This document shows positions 54,800 to 64,000 of a stretch of DNA of 64,000 nucleotides, piece by piece; position 1 is the stretch's first letter, and each line of letters opens with the position of its first letter. The stretch lies in contig CAJNDS010002717.1 in assembly GCA_905221605.1 (NCBI GenBank), positions 62,001 through 126,000 on the forward strand, given 5' to 3'. Both the position numbers and the translations under genes were made by a program. The notes under the pieces are model-generated. The model was not told the DNA's origin. It saw only the letters and a program-made list of their open reading frames with translations, and made no database searches. Source of the stretch: Symbiodinium natans (lineage: Eukaryota > Sar > Dinophyceae > Suessiales > Symbiodiniaceae).

Positions 54800-56480
54800 T
54801 AGGGAGTCACTCATGCTGCTGTAGATGGGTTTTCCGAAGCCTGGAAACACAGAAACGGTGCCTGAACTCCTGTCTTCCGAGCATACTGCGAGATTTTATT
54901 GAGTTGGCCAGGGCACTGAGTTGGGTGGCGAAACTTCCTCAACAGCTTTGCGCGAGCATCTCGACACGCAGCGAGATGTGTTGACCTCGATCCAACTAAA
55001 CCATTTCAGCCAATTTCATGCAGCCGCGGGCGAGGATTGCACACGTGCACACCTGCTGCATGGCGACTTCATAGCCAAACGAATCCCAGCAGAGATGAAC
55101 TCTGCTCGGCAATGCGTGCGGTACGGTAACCAGCAAATAAGGTCAGGGCGGGTCTCAGACCACTCGATGTTAGATGAGGCAGCACAAAGCTACAAAGGCT
55201 GCCTCGGGTGGAACAGATGCTGTAGTTGCGTATAGTTGCGTAATGTTGGCTAACTCGTGCTCGCGTTCTGGCATGGGTGAACTTACTCGCACTGGCTTAG
55301 GCTTGACTGGATGGTGGCGAGTGTCCAGTGGCAACTGCAGCTGCCAAAACCAGCACATGATGTCCCGGTCTTCGATGCGACGGCCATACAGCCATCGCAA
55401 CAATGTGGCAGCGCTGGACTAGTATCAAAGATATCAAAGTAGCCAAAGACCGTAATGTGTTTTTGTGTGCTTTCTATTCTCTGCGTGAATGGGCCGTTGA
55501 GTAGTCCGTCGGACGTGCTGCCTCTAGAAGCATTAAAAAGCCATGACAAGCCATATCAAGCAATCTCGTACCGAAGCAATGTCAGCCTCACGAGAGACAT
55601 TAGCCCTGCAAAGCATCTGCACCTACCGCCTTTGTCCGGATTCTGAAAGACATGATGATTGTGATAGGCTGCGTAGGGAAACTATGTCCCTGTGTCTTGT
55701 GCGACGAAGCTGGGCCACAAAGGCCACAGCAGATTGGGGCCACAATCAATCGATCGAAGCCCTTCATGCCCTTCAATCACTTAAGATGAAGCTGCGCTGC
55801 GAGAAGAAGCCAAAGGAGCATGAGCAAAGAGCCCTTTCTTTGCATGAAGCAATGTGGAGCACGTCATTGCATGCTAGGCATTATCCAGCGGTGACCAGTG
55901 GCTCCGAGTCCATGACACACCAAGGTCGGCACCGCACTTTCCTAGAAGTACGCGTCGGTGGCCAGTTTCGAAACTCTTCACATCATTTGGCAAGACTCCG
56001 TCATGTGAGCGTATTTAGCTGGTCCTGCACTGTTCACAGGTGCACGCGGCGTACCGCCCTGTGCCAAAAACATCCCAAAACGCATACAAAGGCTGCGCTA
56101 CTCTGAAGCATCCTGAGCAGGCTCCTGAACGTCAGGTCGGCGGCGATGGAAAGATGATCACTTGGATGCAGCTCCTTGGCGAAGTCGGGGATCAAACCAT
56201 CGTTGCATCAGATCCCAGCGTCTAGCTTTTACAAGAGGGTGGCTTCTGATTGAAGAGGATTCTCAGAAAGAGTTCCCGATTAGAAAAGTACCTGAAGAGT
56301 CCCCAAGTACGATTGCCGGCCACATTTGGGACTCAGATCTGGGCACTGGGAAGGCCACCGTGGACCTCCACATCCTGCGATCAGGCCAAGCCTTTGAAAG
56401 CAGCGCCATCCGCCTATGGATCCATGCGAATCTATGTCCGGTGTCCTTTTCGGCAGGTGCCAGCCTGGATGTGATCAGGA
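54800..56480. other. region without assigned gene
   Basis: Minus-strand frames near 55390-55280 (RRIEDRDIMCWFWQLQLPL) and 55010-54920 (WLKWFSWIEVNTSRC) might be exons. A 177-codon plus-strand frame at 56162-56695 overlaps the better-supported minus-strand exons to its right. Nothing is recognised. Confidence 0.35.
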
Positions 56481-56499
56481 TGAAATCACGACAAATGTC

Positions 56500-57000
56500 G
56501 ATGAGCCGCTCACCGAGCTGTGTGCAAACACTTCGTCGACAGCAAGTGGTCATCGGTGAGGATGTAGTCCTGGAGCTCTGGCAGGCAGGTCATGCGTGGA
56601 TGGCTTACTACAACGAGGAAGCAAAGAAAAATCTATTCGCGAGCAGCAAGCCAACCCACAAAGGTGAAGCATGGCGCAGTCCAGAATGCCGCTGAAGTCG
56701 TGCACATAGTTCGTGAACTTCTGCGGAGAATTTGCGTACCTCTCCGGCAGATGCAAGTCGACAGGTGCCAGGGCAGTCCAATGCAGCACAGCCGGCGGAC
56801 ACATCCACCAGCGCGCCAAGTGGATTGCGCAGAGCAATTCCGCTGCCTCGGCATTCGCGGAATCTGTGAGTTCTGCCAAGAAAGCTGATGAAATGACTGA
56901 AGATCAGCCCAAGGATGCCCTTTGTCGGAGTCACGATGACACATGTGCAATTCACCTTGCCTGGGGCCTAGCACTGACAATCGGGCTTTAAACAGTGTTG
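56500..57000 (-). CDS. unknown protein, two or three probable exons
   Basis: Exon-like frames, upstream to downstream: VNCTCVIVTPTKGILGLIF (near 56965-56905); FLAELTDSANAEAAELLCAI with HLARWWMCPPAVLHWTALAP and KFTNYVHDFSGILDCAMLHL (56885-56665); SHPRMTCLPELQDYILTDDH with LLSTKCLHTA (56610-56525). All have convincing protein-like composition. The last runs into CTCGGTGAG, compatible with a donor site. No family is recognised. Confidence 0.5.
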
Positions 57001-57153
57001 AGATGTTGTGAGGCCCTCTGCTTCTTCGTGGCCCTGATGAAAGGGAGCTTTCCAGCTGTTTCCAAGACATCGACCACTGCTTTGGTGGCGTTCAACACAC
57101 GAACACCTCTCCAATCTTAACTTTAGGTGGAGCCGATGGCACGGTTTAAGGTT

Positions 57154-58018
57154 TCAAGTGCGAAGCGCAGCTGCTGCTGAGTTGGCCTTGCCACCCCCCT
57201 GCGAACGCTCAGGATGTACCAGTTCTCTACAAGCCAAAAACCTCAACGGAATGAGGTCGGCTGGTGAACAACTGAAACCGTCTGCCAATTGTCTACAGGC
57301 CCGTACCCATGGTTGGAGCATGGACCGGTGAAAAATTGGCGGATGGGACTCAAGTGGTGAAAGTCCGCAGGTGGCATCATCCAGCTCTCGTCTTCGCGGG
57401 CTTAAGGCGTTTTGTTCATGAAATCCAAACCGGAGATTCCTCGTGGGTTTATTGAGTACCTTGGCCTTGACCTCCTTTTCACCCCTGCCCACACCTTCTC
57501 ACACAGAAACCCTTGGAATGTCAAAAGACTCAAAAGACAGTGGGTTCATGAGCAGGTGAACGACCTTGCCATAGCTTCTAGACAGAGAAGCTTCACCGTC
57601 AACAGCCTAAAGAACAGGCCGAGAGCCTTGGCTCTGCTAGGTTCTGCTTCGAGGCTGTGGCCCTTCTGCCAAGCTTCCCTCCCCAAGGGCTCCACAACAT
57701 CGGACTCGTCAGCCTGGCTTCCCGGCCCCCTTGAACGCGCGACCCGTATGACTAAAAAAGGCTGCGTCGCCTCCATGGAGGGCACCGATGTTCTTGGAAC
57801 CTCCTCAGCCTGCAACCGAAATGAAGGCACCGGGGTTTGAAAGGTGGGCATACAGTGACAGTCAGTGACAGGCGAGGTTCATGTGGCGCCTCAGGTGAGC
57901 CCAAGTCAGTGCTTACCTCCAGAAAAGGTTCCCTGGCCTCTCCAGCGTCAGCTGAAACCTCTTCATCTCGCCAGGCGAACTTAGCCACGGAGCCAGGGTA
58001 CAGCCACGAATTTATCAC
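57154..58018 (-). CDS. unknown acidic protein, probable exons
   Basis: Upstream exon, 58018-57850: SWLYPGSVAKFAWRDEEVSA with DAGEAREPFLEVSTDLGSPE. Middle, 57845-57600: VPSFRLQAEEVPRTSVPSME with SQADESDVVEPLGREAWQKG. Possible terminal exon, 57310-57155: ADLIPLRFLACRELVHPERS ending in a stop. The composition is acidic and low in aromatic residues, suggesting a partly disordered protein. No family is recognised. Confidence 0.4.
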
Positions 58019-58461
58019 CGAAGCCCAACTGCCGAGCTTCGTGCCTGGGAAGATGTTTCCCAGTCCTCGTGGTCACTAGCAACCTGCAACAGCGGATAGC
58101 TCACGAGGCAAACCTAAGCAAATCATGCTAGTAGGCATCTTTTTGGAGCTTCAGCGCCAGAATCAAGAGGCCCTGAGACCCTGGGCAAGCTGTACGTCTA
58201 GACTTCGGAAACTCAACGCCAAAGATAAGGGCTCTAGCACTCATGTCACGTCTCAGAGCCGCTCTCCACAGCTGTTGTCGCAGAGCTTGAACTGAAGGAC
58301 AGGACCCCGTCCCTCAACTTTGACATGCCTCGCCGTTGAGCAGCAGCTGCACCTGAACTGCTGGTCATGGTTGAATCTTCGTGTAAAATAAAACAACACC
58401 CCTCAGTCCCTGTCAGTTCCCCAGTCAACATTCACCTGCAGTGCATCACCTTACTGAGCCT

Positions 58462-61116
58462 GGTACTGCGCCAGTCTCCGGCAAGCAGTTCAAGTCACCA
58501 GCAAAGATCACGTGGGGAAGTCGACCTGAGGGCTGCGTAGCCATGAGAACTCCAGTCCCCCACCCCTGGCAGGTCTGCATGGCCTTCTGCATCTTTGTGC
58601 TGCTCGCGCAACGCCTGTACCTGATTCGATCTGTTAAGGCCCCCTAAGGCTGCACTCCAAGGCTTCGGGAGCAGTGTCGCAGCACGCAAGCGCTCGAAAT
58701 ACATCTCAGGAAGTCCGCGTCTAGAAGAGCACGCAGCGGTCCTCTGGCCAACAGCCATCCCTCGACGCCAGCTTCTGTGACACGTGTTTCAGGTGCCTTT
58801 AGGATCCAGAAGCCTGGGGGCAAGGAAGAGCCCCAGAATGTTGTTGGCCCTTCTCTTCCAATGCCGCTCCAGTCCCGTGAGCCCCGCCTTGGAAACACCC
58901 GAGCACCCCAAACTGCTAATATTGGGTTATAGGGTTTAGGGTTCAGGGTTTAGGGCAATATATGCATGTCACTTCATCTCCGACTTGCGAGGCCGAGCTG
59001 CCATGTGCAAAACCCCTCCCCGCCATCGGCCCTTAAGAGACCAATTCCACGTGTGTTCTGCGCGGGGCCCAACTTTGGTCCCATCGACAACTACGGGCTT
59101 TCAGCGCTGTGTTTGGGCTTGGGGCGACGTATTTCTACAAGGGGGGGTCCATGATTGCGGCAGGACAAAGTCTCTACAAGCAACAATAGATTCTTCGGCT
59201 CATCCCGGAAATTGGGCATCTCCGAAAGTGCTTTTGTGTATGAAGGCCCCATGTACATGTAGTCGCGTGCAGGCATTTGAAGCCATAATGCTCCTGGTCC
59301 TGGATTCCCGAAGCAGGAGCCGCCAAAAACCCAGCGCTGTACCTTTAGAAATTGTGCAGAGGTCTGCGATCTTGTGCTGCGACCTCTTGCTTGGCTTTCT
59401 TTTGGCCCATTGGTGCGGGTGTGTTGCTGCCATTGCTCTGCTCTTGGCCTGTAGAGCTACGGCTGAACGGCCGAACGCTGTAGTTAGTGGATGCTGGTGA
59501 AGGCTTGCCATCGTGGCGAGTGTCCAGCACCTTCAATGCGGGAACGCACGGAGTCCGGTTTTTGCAGATCCCACTTGGCTCAGAGGGGGTCAATGCTGAG
59601 TCCTGCCATATGCTGCAACTTGCACCTTTGAGCCCAGTTGGGCCAAGCCCGGCCATATGGAATTCACAACAACTTCAGTAGCAGTTCATTCCACGGAGCA
59701 CTTCATGTAGCAGGCACATGATCTGCAGAAGACGAATATGCCTCAGGCAGCATCTGTTTGGTACAATCCTAAACCGAAGACGCAGAAGGTCCAGAAACTA
59801 ACTTGCCTGGCATTGGGGTGGTAGAACAAGTGCCTTGGATCCGTGCTGCGTCGTGAGGGACGGCAACATGAGCCTTCTGCCCCACTTGGGCTGGGACGTG
59901 TTGGAGAGCACCAGTACTCTGCCAGTTGCCTTGTGCCTGCAGGACCGAAAGCACATGAGCTCGTGCAAATCAAGGCCTGAACCTTCGCGAGCAATAAAAA
60001 CCTGACATATCACCTGATGGCGGAGCCTCACGACTGTCAGCTGGAAGACCGTTGACATCCTTGGCCTGAGTTCTCCCACGTCTAGTCAGTCCAGTGCTCC
60101 CCTGTCACAGCAGTGAGCATAGTCATGAGGCTTCCACAGAATGCCTGCCAAGAAATCCGGCCACTTGGCAGCCACCTGGTCCAGGTCACACAGGGAAGCC
60201 CAGTGCTTTTTGTCTTGCTACTTACCAGCTTTACTAGTCACGACTTCTCCCGGGCTGCAGTGCATTGTAAGGCAGGAGCTTCACGGAGCTGCGGGCGAAA
60301 AGCTTGGCTGGTTCGCAACAGGTTCCTGCAAGCCCATGAGGCGATGATGCTTTTAGCAAGCAATCCTCAAGCCCAAGAAGAGCAGCACGTGACAGACGAG
60401 AACTACGAGAATCTGTCCTGAACAAACAGTCCTTCTCTTGGAGCACCTACAGGGGCTCTTGCGTGCAAGTTGTTCATTTCCACGCATTCCATGCACTCGA
60501 TAGCACATAGCTCGCTGCAACTGTCTGCTCCCTTTTTTACTTCCACACCTCTCGTGTGAGACAAAGTCCTTCATGCCCCTTGTCGAGCGTCCGTTCACTG
60601 GCTTGCCACGGAATCGAGGCCACTTTCGGCACGGATATTACAGACGTCCTTGCACATCCTGACAGTGCTTTCTCCCGATCATCCAGAAGATCCGTCTCAG
60701 GGCCGGGGTCCACTATGTTCCACTGTGTTCCGCTGCTCCCGGCACGGCTGGTTGATGCTCACAGATGCTCACAAGCAGGGATATTCTTGAAGCCAGAAAT
60801 TGCCAGACCACTGGGCCTAGGGCAAAAGCTACTGAAGGGCCGGGCGCGATCCAGGCCTAAGACAAAGCACCCATCAGCACTCTGCACATTTCCGCACTGG
60901 GATTCAATACTGTTCTGAGATGTTCTGAGGCTTTGAGGGTCGGACTTTCTTAGCAGGGCGAAAACATTCAGCGGATACCTGAGGCGGTCGACATTCCCCG
61001 GCCCCACGAGTCTGCAGTGCTGTTGCGGGTCGCCTGGGGGCATCCTCCTTTTCGTGGAGCCCCTCTTCACGCAGAATCTGCTCCGGTGTCCAATATGGCA
61101 ACACCATGCCCATCAA
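58462..61116 (-). CDS. endonuclease/exonuclease/phosphatase (EEP) domain protein, CCR4/nocturnin-like
   Basis: EEP-fold enzymes of the CCR4, nocturnin, Angel and PDE12 group are metal-dependent nucleases or phosphodiesterases, mostly acting on RNA tails or nucleotides. Two diagnostic pieces are visible on the minus strand. One is HKATGRVLVLSNT (near 59955-59915), the strand preceding the nTHL motif. The other is KMQKAMQTCQGW followed by PHVIFAGDLNCLPETGAV (58605-58475), with the catalytic D-x-N and the usual P-x-(S/T)-G after it. Order and spacing fit one gene. A well-formed frame with an ATG near 61110, MVLPYWTPEQILREEGLHEK, may be its N-terminal exon, but it could belong to another gene. 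The exon carrying the His of THL and the C-terminal SDH motif were not located. A CCR4-like deadenylase is a reasonable guess, not proven. Confidence 0.6.
58927..58954. repeat. short TTTAGGG-like patch
   Basis: TAGGGTTTAGGGTTCAGGG continuing with one more TTTAGGG unit, within the span of the EEP gene and therefore probably intronic. Confidence 0.7.
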
Positions 61117-61305
61117 GACCTCCCGTCAGCCAAGGTGAAGCACCGTGACTGCGTCAGCAATAATCAAGAATAATAATTGTTATTATTACAACTAAGCCAG
61201 TCAGTTCATTTAACTCAGGGCGCTGCTCCATTGACCAAGGATAGGTCGCCCGGTGCAAAGAGCCGCTTGACCTGCTCACGAGCCATACGCGCCGACGGCA
61301 TCTCC

Positions 61306-61850
61306 CTAAGTGTCCAGCAACAGCTCACGCAGCACACCACAGCAGACCTCAAGCCCGGCATGTTTCGCCAGTGCCGCCACTCCCTTCGGCGTGTACCGGT
61401 AGTAGTCATGCGGCGACCTTGCCATGATGGGGGCCAATATCACGACCATATACTGACCTAGTAGCACTACCGGTACTAGCAGACTTGGGCCAGCTGCCCG
61501 TGGTACCTCTGGTACATTGGGGCCTCATGTCACACTCGCCATCAGAGCCCTCTCAAGCACGAAGTACAACAGGACAGGACCACCGAGGGTGTACAGACAT
61601 GAATTGGAGCAGGCTGTCATTGACGGCAAGGGGCAGCCCAAACGATGAAGCCACCCGGCTTCAGAGTCTTGGCCAGCGTCCTCACAAGGTCAAGATGCGT
61701 CCAAGCTCATTCTTACAGCCTGACATAGCTTGATGGGGGACATGTCAAAACATGTCGCGGTCCGGATGGCGACCCAGGGCTGTGAGACATGCTCGAAGAT
61801 GAAGGGGCACAGAATGAGGTCAACGGACTCAGGATCCACGCCTGGGCTAA
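61306..61850 (-). CDS. class I SAM-dependent methyltransferase (Methyltransf_11 type), partial
   Basis: Three minus-strand exons carry the C-terminal half of a class I methyltransferase. PESVDLILCPFIFEHVSQPW (about 61830-61771) is the acidic-loop/motif IV region with the typical 'EHV..PW'. TLAKTLKPGGFIVWAAP (about 61685-61635) is the LKPGG motif. ARSPHDYYRYTPKGVAALAK continuing into HAGLEVCCGVLRELLLDT (61425-61309) matches the DY-RYT-G segment seen in many Methyltransf_11 proteins and ends in a TAG at 61306. The glycine-rich SAM-binding motif I should lie upstream; a frame with LHYWGDMETEDRFGA near 61950 may be part of it, but motif I itself was not found. The substrate cannot be inferred. 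The gene is immediately upstream of the EEP gene on the same strand. Confidence 0.65.
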
Positions 61851-61959
61851 AGAAAGCAAGACAAGCCCGAAGCACCAGCCAACGCAAGAGGCGCTGAGGC
61901 ATGCGCCAAATCTGTCCTCCGTCTCCATATCTCCCCAATAGTGAAGGGTACCCCCTGGA

Positions 61960-64000
61960 AAGCGGTGACGTCCGGGCCTGGGCACCGCGAAGGCCGACAG
62001 AGGCCATGCTAGGCCAGGACAGTCAGTTCATGGTTCATGCAGGACCCTGCAAGGCTCGGGCAGACCCATGTTGGGGTTCGCCGGTGTGGGCCTTGCACGA
62101 ACATACCCCTCCCCACAACCCCTTCTCCTTATTCCAAGAGGTCCCGGCTCCGAGTAGGAGTACACATCCATCCATCGGCAAGCGGTCTCACGGCGATGTT
62201 TCAAAAGACAGGAGCAGCGAAAGATCCTTCTGGCTGCCACGGTGTTGCAAAATGTACAAACTCAAAATTCCAGGTGTAAGATCGGCACTGCGAACGTGCT
62301 CGCTAGCAGAAACGGCTGATCCCACTCCTTTCTTGCTGCTCGGTGATCAGAATGCCAGCGGTCCGAATCCCACGAATGCTGCAGCTATGCTCCGAGGTTC
62401 GGTCCAGACACCGCTCCATTCGGCCCTCTGAAACAACTTCGTCCTTGACCTCCCCACATCATTCGCCACACGCGAGGCTGGAAAGGCTTAAGGCCATGGA
62501 GACTCATGTCGAGGTTGATTGCTTCAATGCCTCCAAGATGAAGTGGGCAAGCTGCATGCGATCCACCTCTCCGGTCCCGTGTCACAAGCAAGCGCATGTT
62601 GCATGCAAGTGGAAGGCAAAGCTTGCAATGATGCTCGCAAGCGTATGGCAGTGTTCGCAGACAAAGCATGCATCAAACAGCAGCACTCCTGTGCATTAGT
62701 CCTTCGTGATGCGTCGAAAGGCTGTATCGAAAAGATACTAGCTCTTTGGCGCCGCTCAAATTACACTAGGAAGCGCATGCCCATTCATGCCTCGACTGCG
62801 CACAATGCGGTTGCCCACACTAAAGAATGCACAGGAGGCCTGCTCTGATTTATTCGAGCCCTGTGATGAATGTCAATGTACCTGAATCAAAGGATACCCG
62901 ACATTAGAATCACGGCCACAGGCATCCCAACAAAGGAAACTCCAGAAGAAAACAACCTCCAACTCCCAAAGGCCCGATACCTTGAACTATTCTGCTCTTG
63001 GTCGGGTGCGACAACCCTTCAAAATCCTGCAAGGGGCAGCTTCGCCTGTAAGGGATGGTCCATGGGCATCATCGAGCGGAGGTGCTCTTCGCGGCTGGTG
63101 CCTGCACTGCACGGCTTCCAGACATGTCCAGACTAGGGTGCTCGAGTTTTGGGCTAAGTAAGGGGCTTTGAGGCAGTTCGATGCTTGAGGAGTTTTTGGT
63201 CGTTGGGCTTTGTTAGCCGATCTTTCGGAGGCCGACGTTGTGAGGTGCACGCAACGCCCCGACTTTTCCGGCGGGCGGCTACGGCGCCAACCCGATCACG
63301 CACAGCTCTCGGTCTCGACCGACAGTTTCGAGACCCGCTTAAGCCGACACAAGTTCTACAGGGGGTGCGTTTGGATTGGGGCGCTGGACGAAGTCCCTTT
63401 TCGGAATATTTTCAAGGGCTCGTCCTGCGGTGACGTTTTCTTTGGGGTGAGTAATGGGCTCTCGCGGTCTTCCGGGGTGATTGAGCACACTGTGCCGGGC
63501 CCCTAGTGTACTTCACGCTCTTCCCAAACGCTCATCTTCACTAATCCTTTTCCTCAGTTATCCTGCCCCCTGCCTTCAGCTTGTCGGGCAAGGTCCTTGC
63601 AGCGCACTCCAGGAGTCTCATGATCGCCTGGGCCTACCGGGACATCTCTCCTCGACGACAATCTTCATCCAGTCATACTCCGGGGTTTCTGCGCCATCTG
63701 CACCTCACACGCACGTCACGCACAATGGATGATTGGGCAACATGTGAACCGAGCAGTGACATGCAAATCAGGCTGGCAAGCTTCCGGCCCTTGCCGTGAG
63801 CGTGACTCTGCAGCATCTGTTGAGATAAGATGTGATCCTGGCCCCGCTGAGAAACAGTTTGCTGCTGGCAGGGATAACTAAGATTGTGGTAGTGGAAGTG
63901 GGTAAAACTCTCCAAGGTCACAAATGGCCGCGAGGTGCCTCGTTGTCAAAGAAGATCTGGTCACGAAGAGGCAGATCGCTATTGGCGTAAAGCAACAATT
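61960..64000. other. right end, no confident gene
   Basis: Frames here are short or mixed. A 109-codon plus-strand frame at 62519-62848 (CNDARKRMAVFADKACIKQQ) and a 98-codon plus-strand frame at 63210-63506 (ADLSEADVVRCTQRPDFSGG, then SVSTDSFETRLSRHKFYRG) are protein-like but would be the only plus-strand genes in the window and match no family I know. Confidence 0.35.

Overview
The window looks like nuclear DNA of a dinoflagellate, most likely a Symbiodiniaceae-type alga. The signs are plant/alga-type telomere heptamers (TTTAGGG/CCCTAAA) scattered internally, low gene density, many short exons with few obvious GT-AG borders, single-exon genes beside intron-rich ones, abundant simple repeats, and every recognisable gene on one strand. 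This assignment is inference; no rRNA, tRNA or trans-spliced leader gene was found.

Layout, left to right. 1-4.8 kb: degenerate telomere-like sequence and gene-poor DNA. 4.8-9.6 kb: minus-strand exons of unknown genes. 10.1-11.35 kb: a single-exon pyridoxal kinase fused to a degenerate HAD-like domain. 11.5-15.2 kb: a multi-exon Sec1/Munc18 (SM) gene. 15.3-18.3 kb: AT-rich microsatellites and telomere-like sequence. 18.3-22.3 kb: unknown exons and a multi-exon coiled-coil gene. 22.8-23.7 kb: a single-exon METTL13/EEF1A-KMT4-type methyltransferase. 24-25.2 kb: an unknown gene. 25.4-25.8 kb: an extreme poly-C tract. 26.0-27.8 kb: SEC13. 28-29.4 kb: unknown exons. 29.9-35.1 kb: the PTS1 receptor PEX5. 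37-42.3 kb: several unknown exons. 43.1-46.9 kb: a 3.7-kb satellite. 47-52.3 kb: unknown helical and proline-rich proteins. 53.9-54.8 kb: a DUF1995 protein. 56.5-58 kb: unknown exons. 58.4-61.1 kb: an EEP-domain (CCR4/nocturnin-like) gene. 61.3-61.9 kb: a class I SAM methyltransferase. 62-64 kb: little that can be supported.

The identified genes are housekeeping functions: vitamin B6 salvage, SNARE control, COPII/nuclear-pore scaffold, peroxisomal import, RNA turnover and methylation. They do not form one pathway. What links them is a shared transcriptional direction (minus), as in the unidirectional gene arrays known from dinoflagellates. Exons of SM, SEC13, PEX5, DUF1995, EEP and the second methyltransferase were found by translating the minus strand by eye, so gene spans and exon borders are approximate. 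The most unusual items are the kinase-HAD fusion, a perfect telomere array directly after a PEX5 exon, and the structured 3.7-kb satellite.
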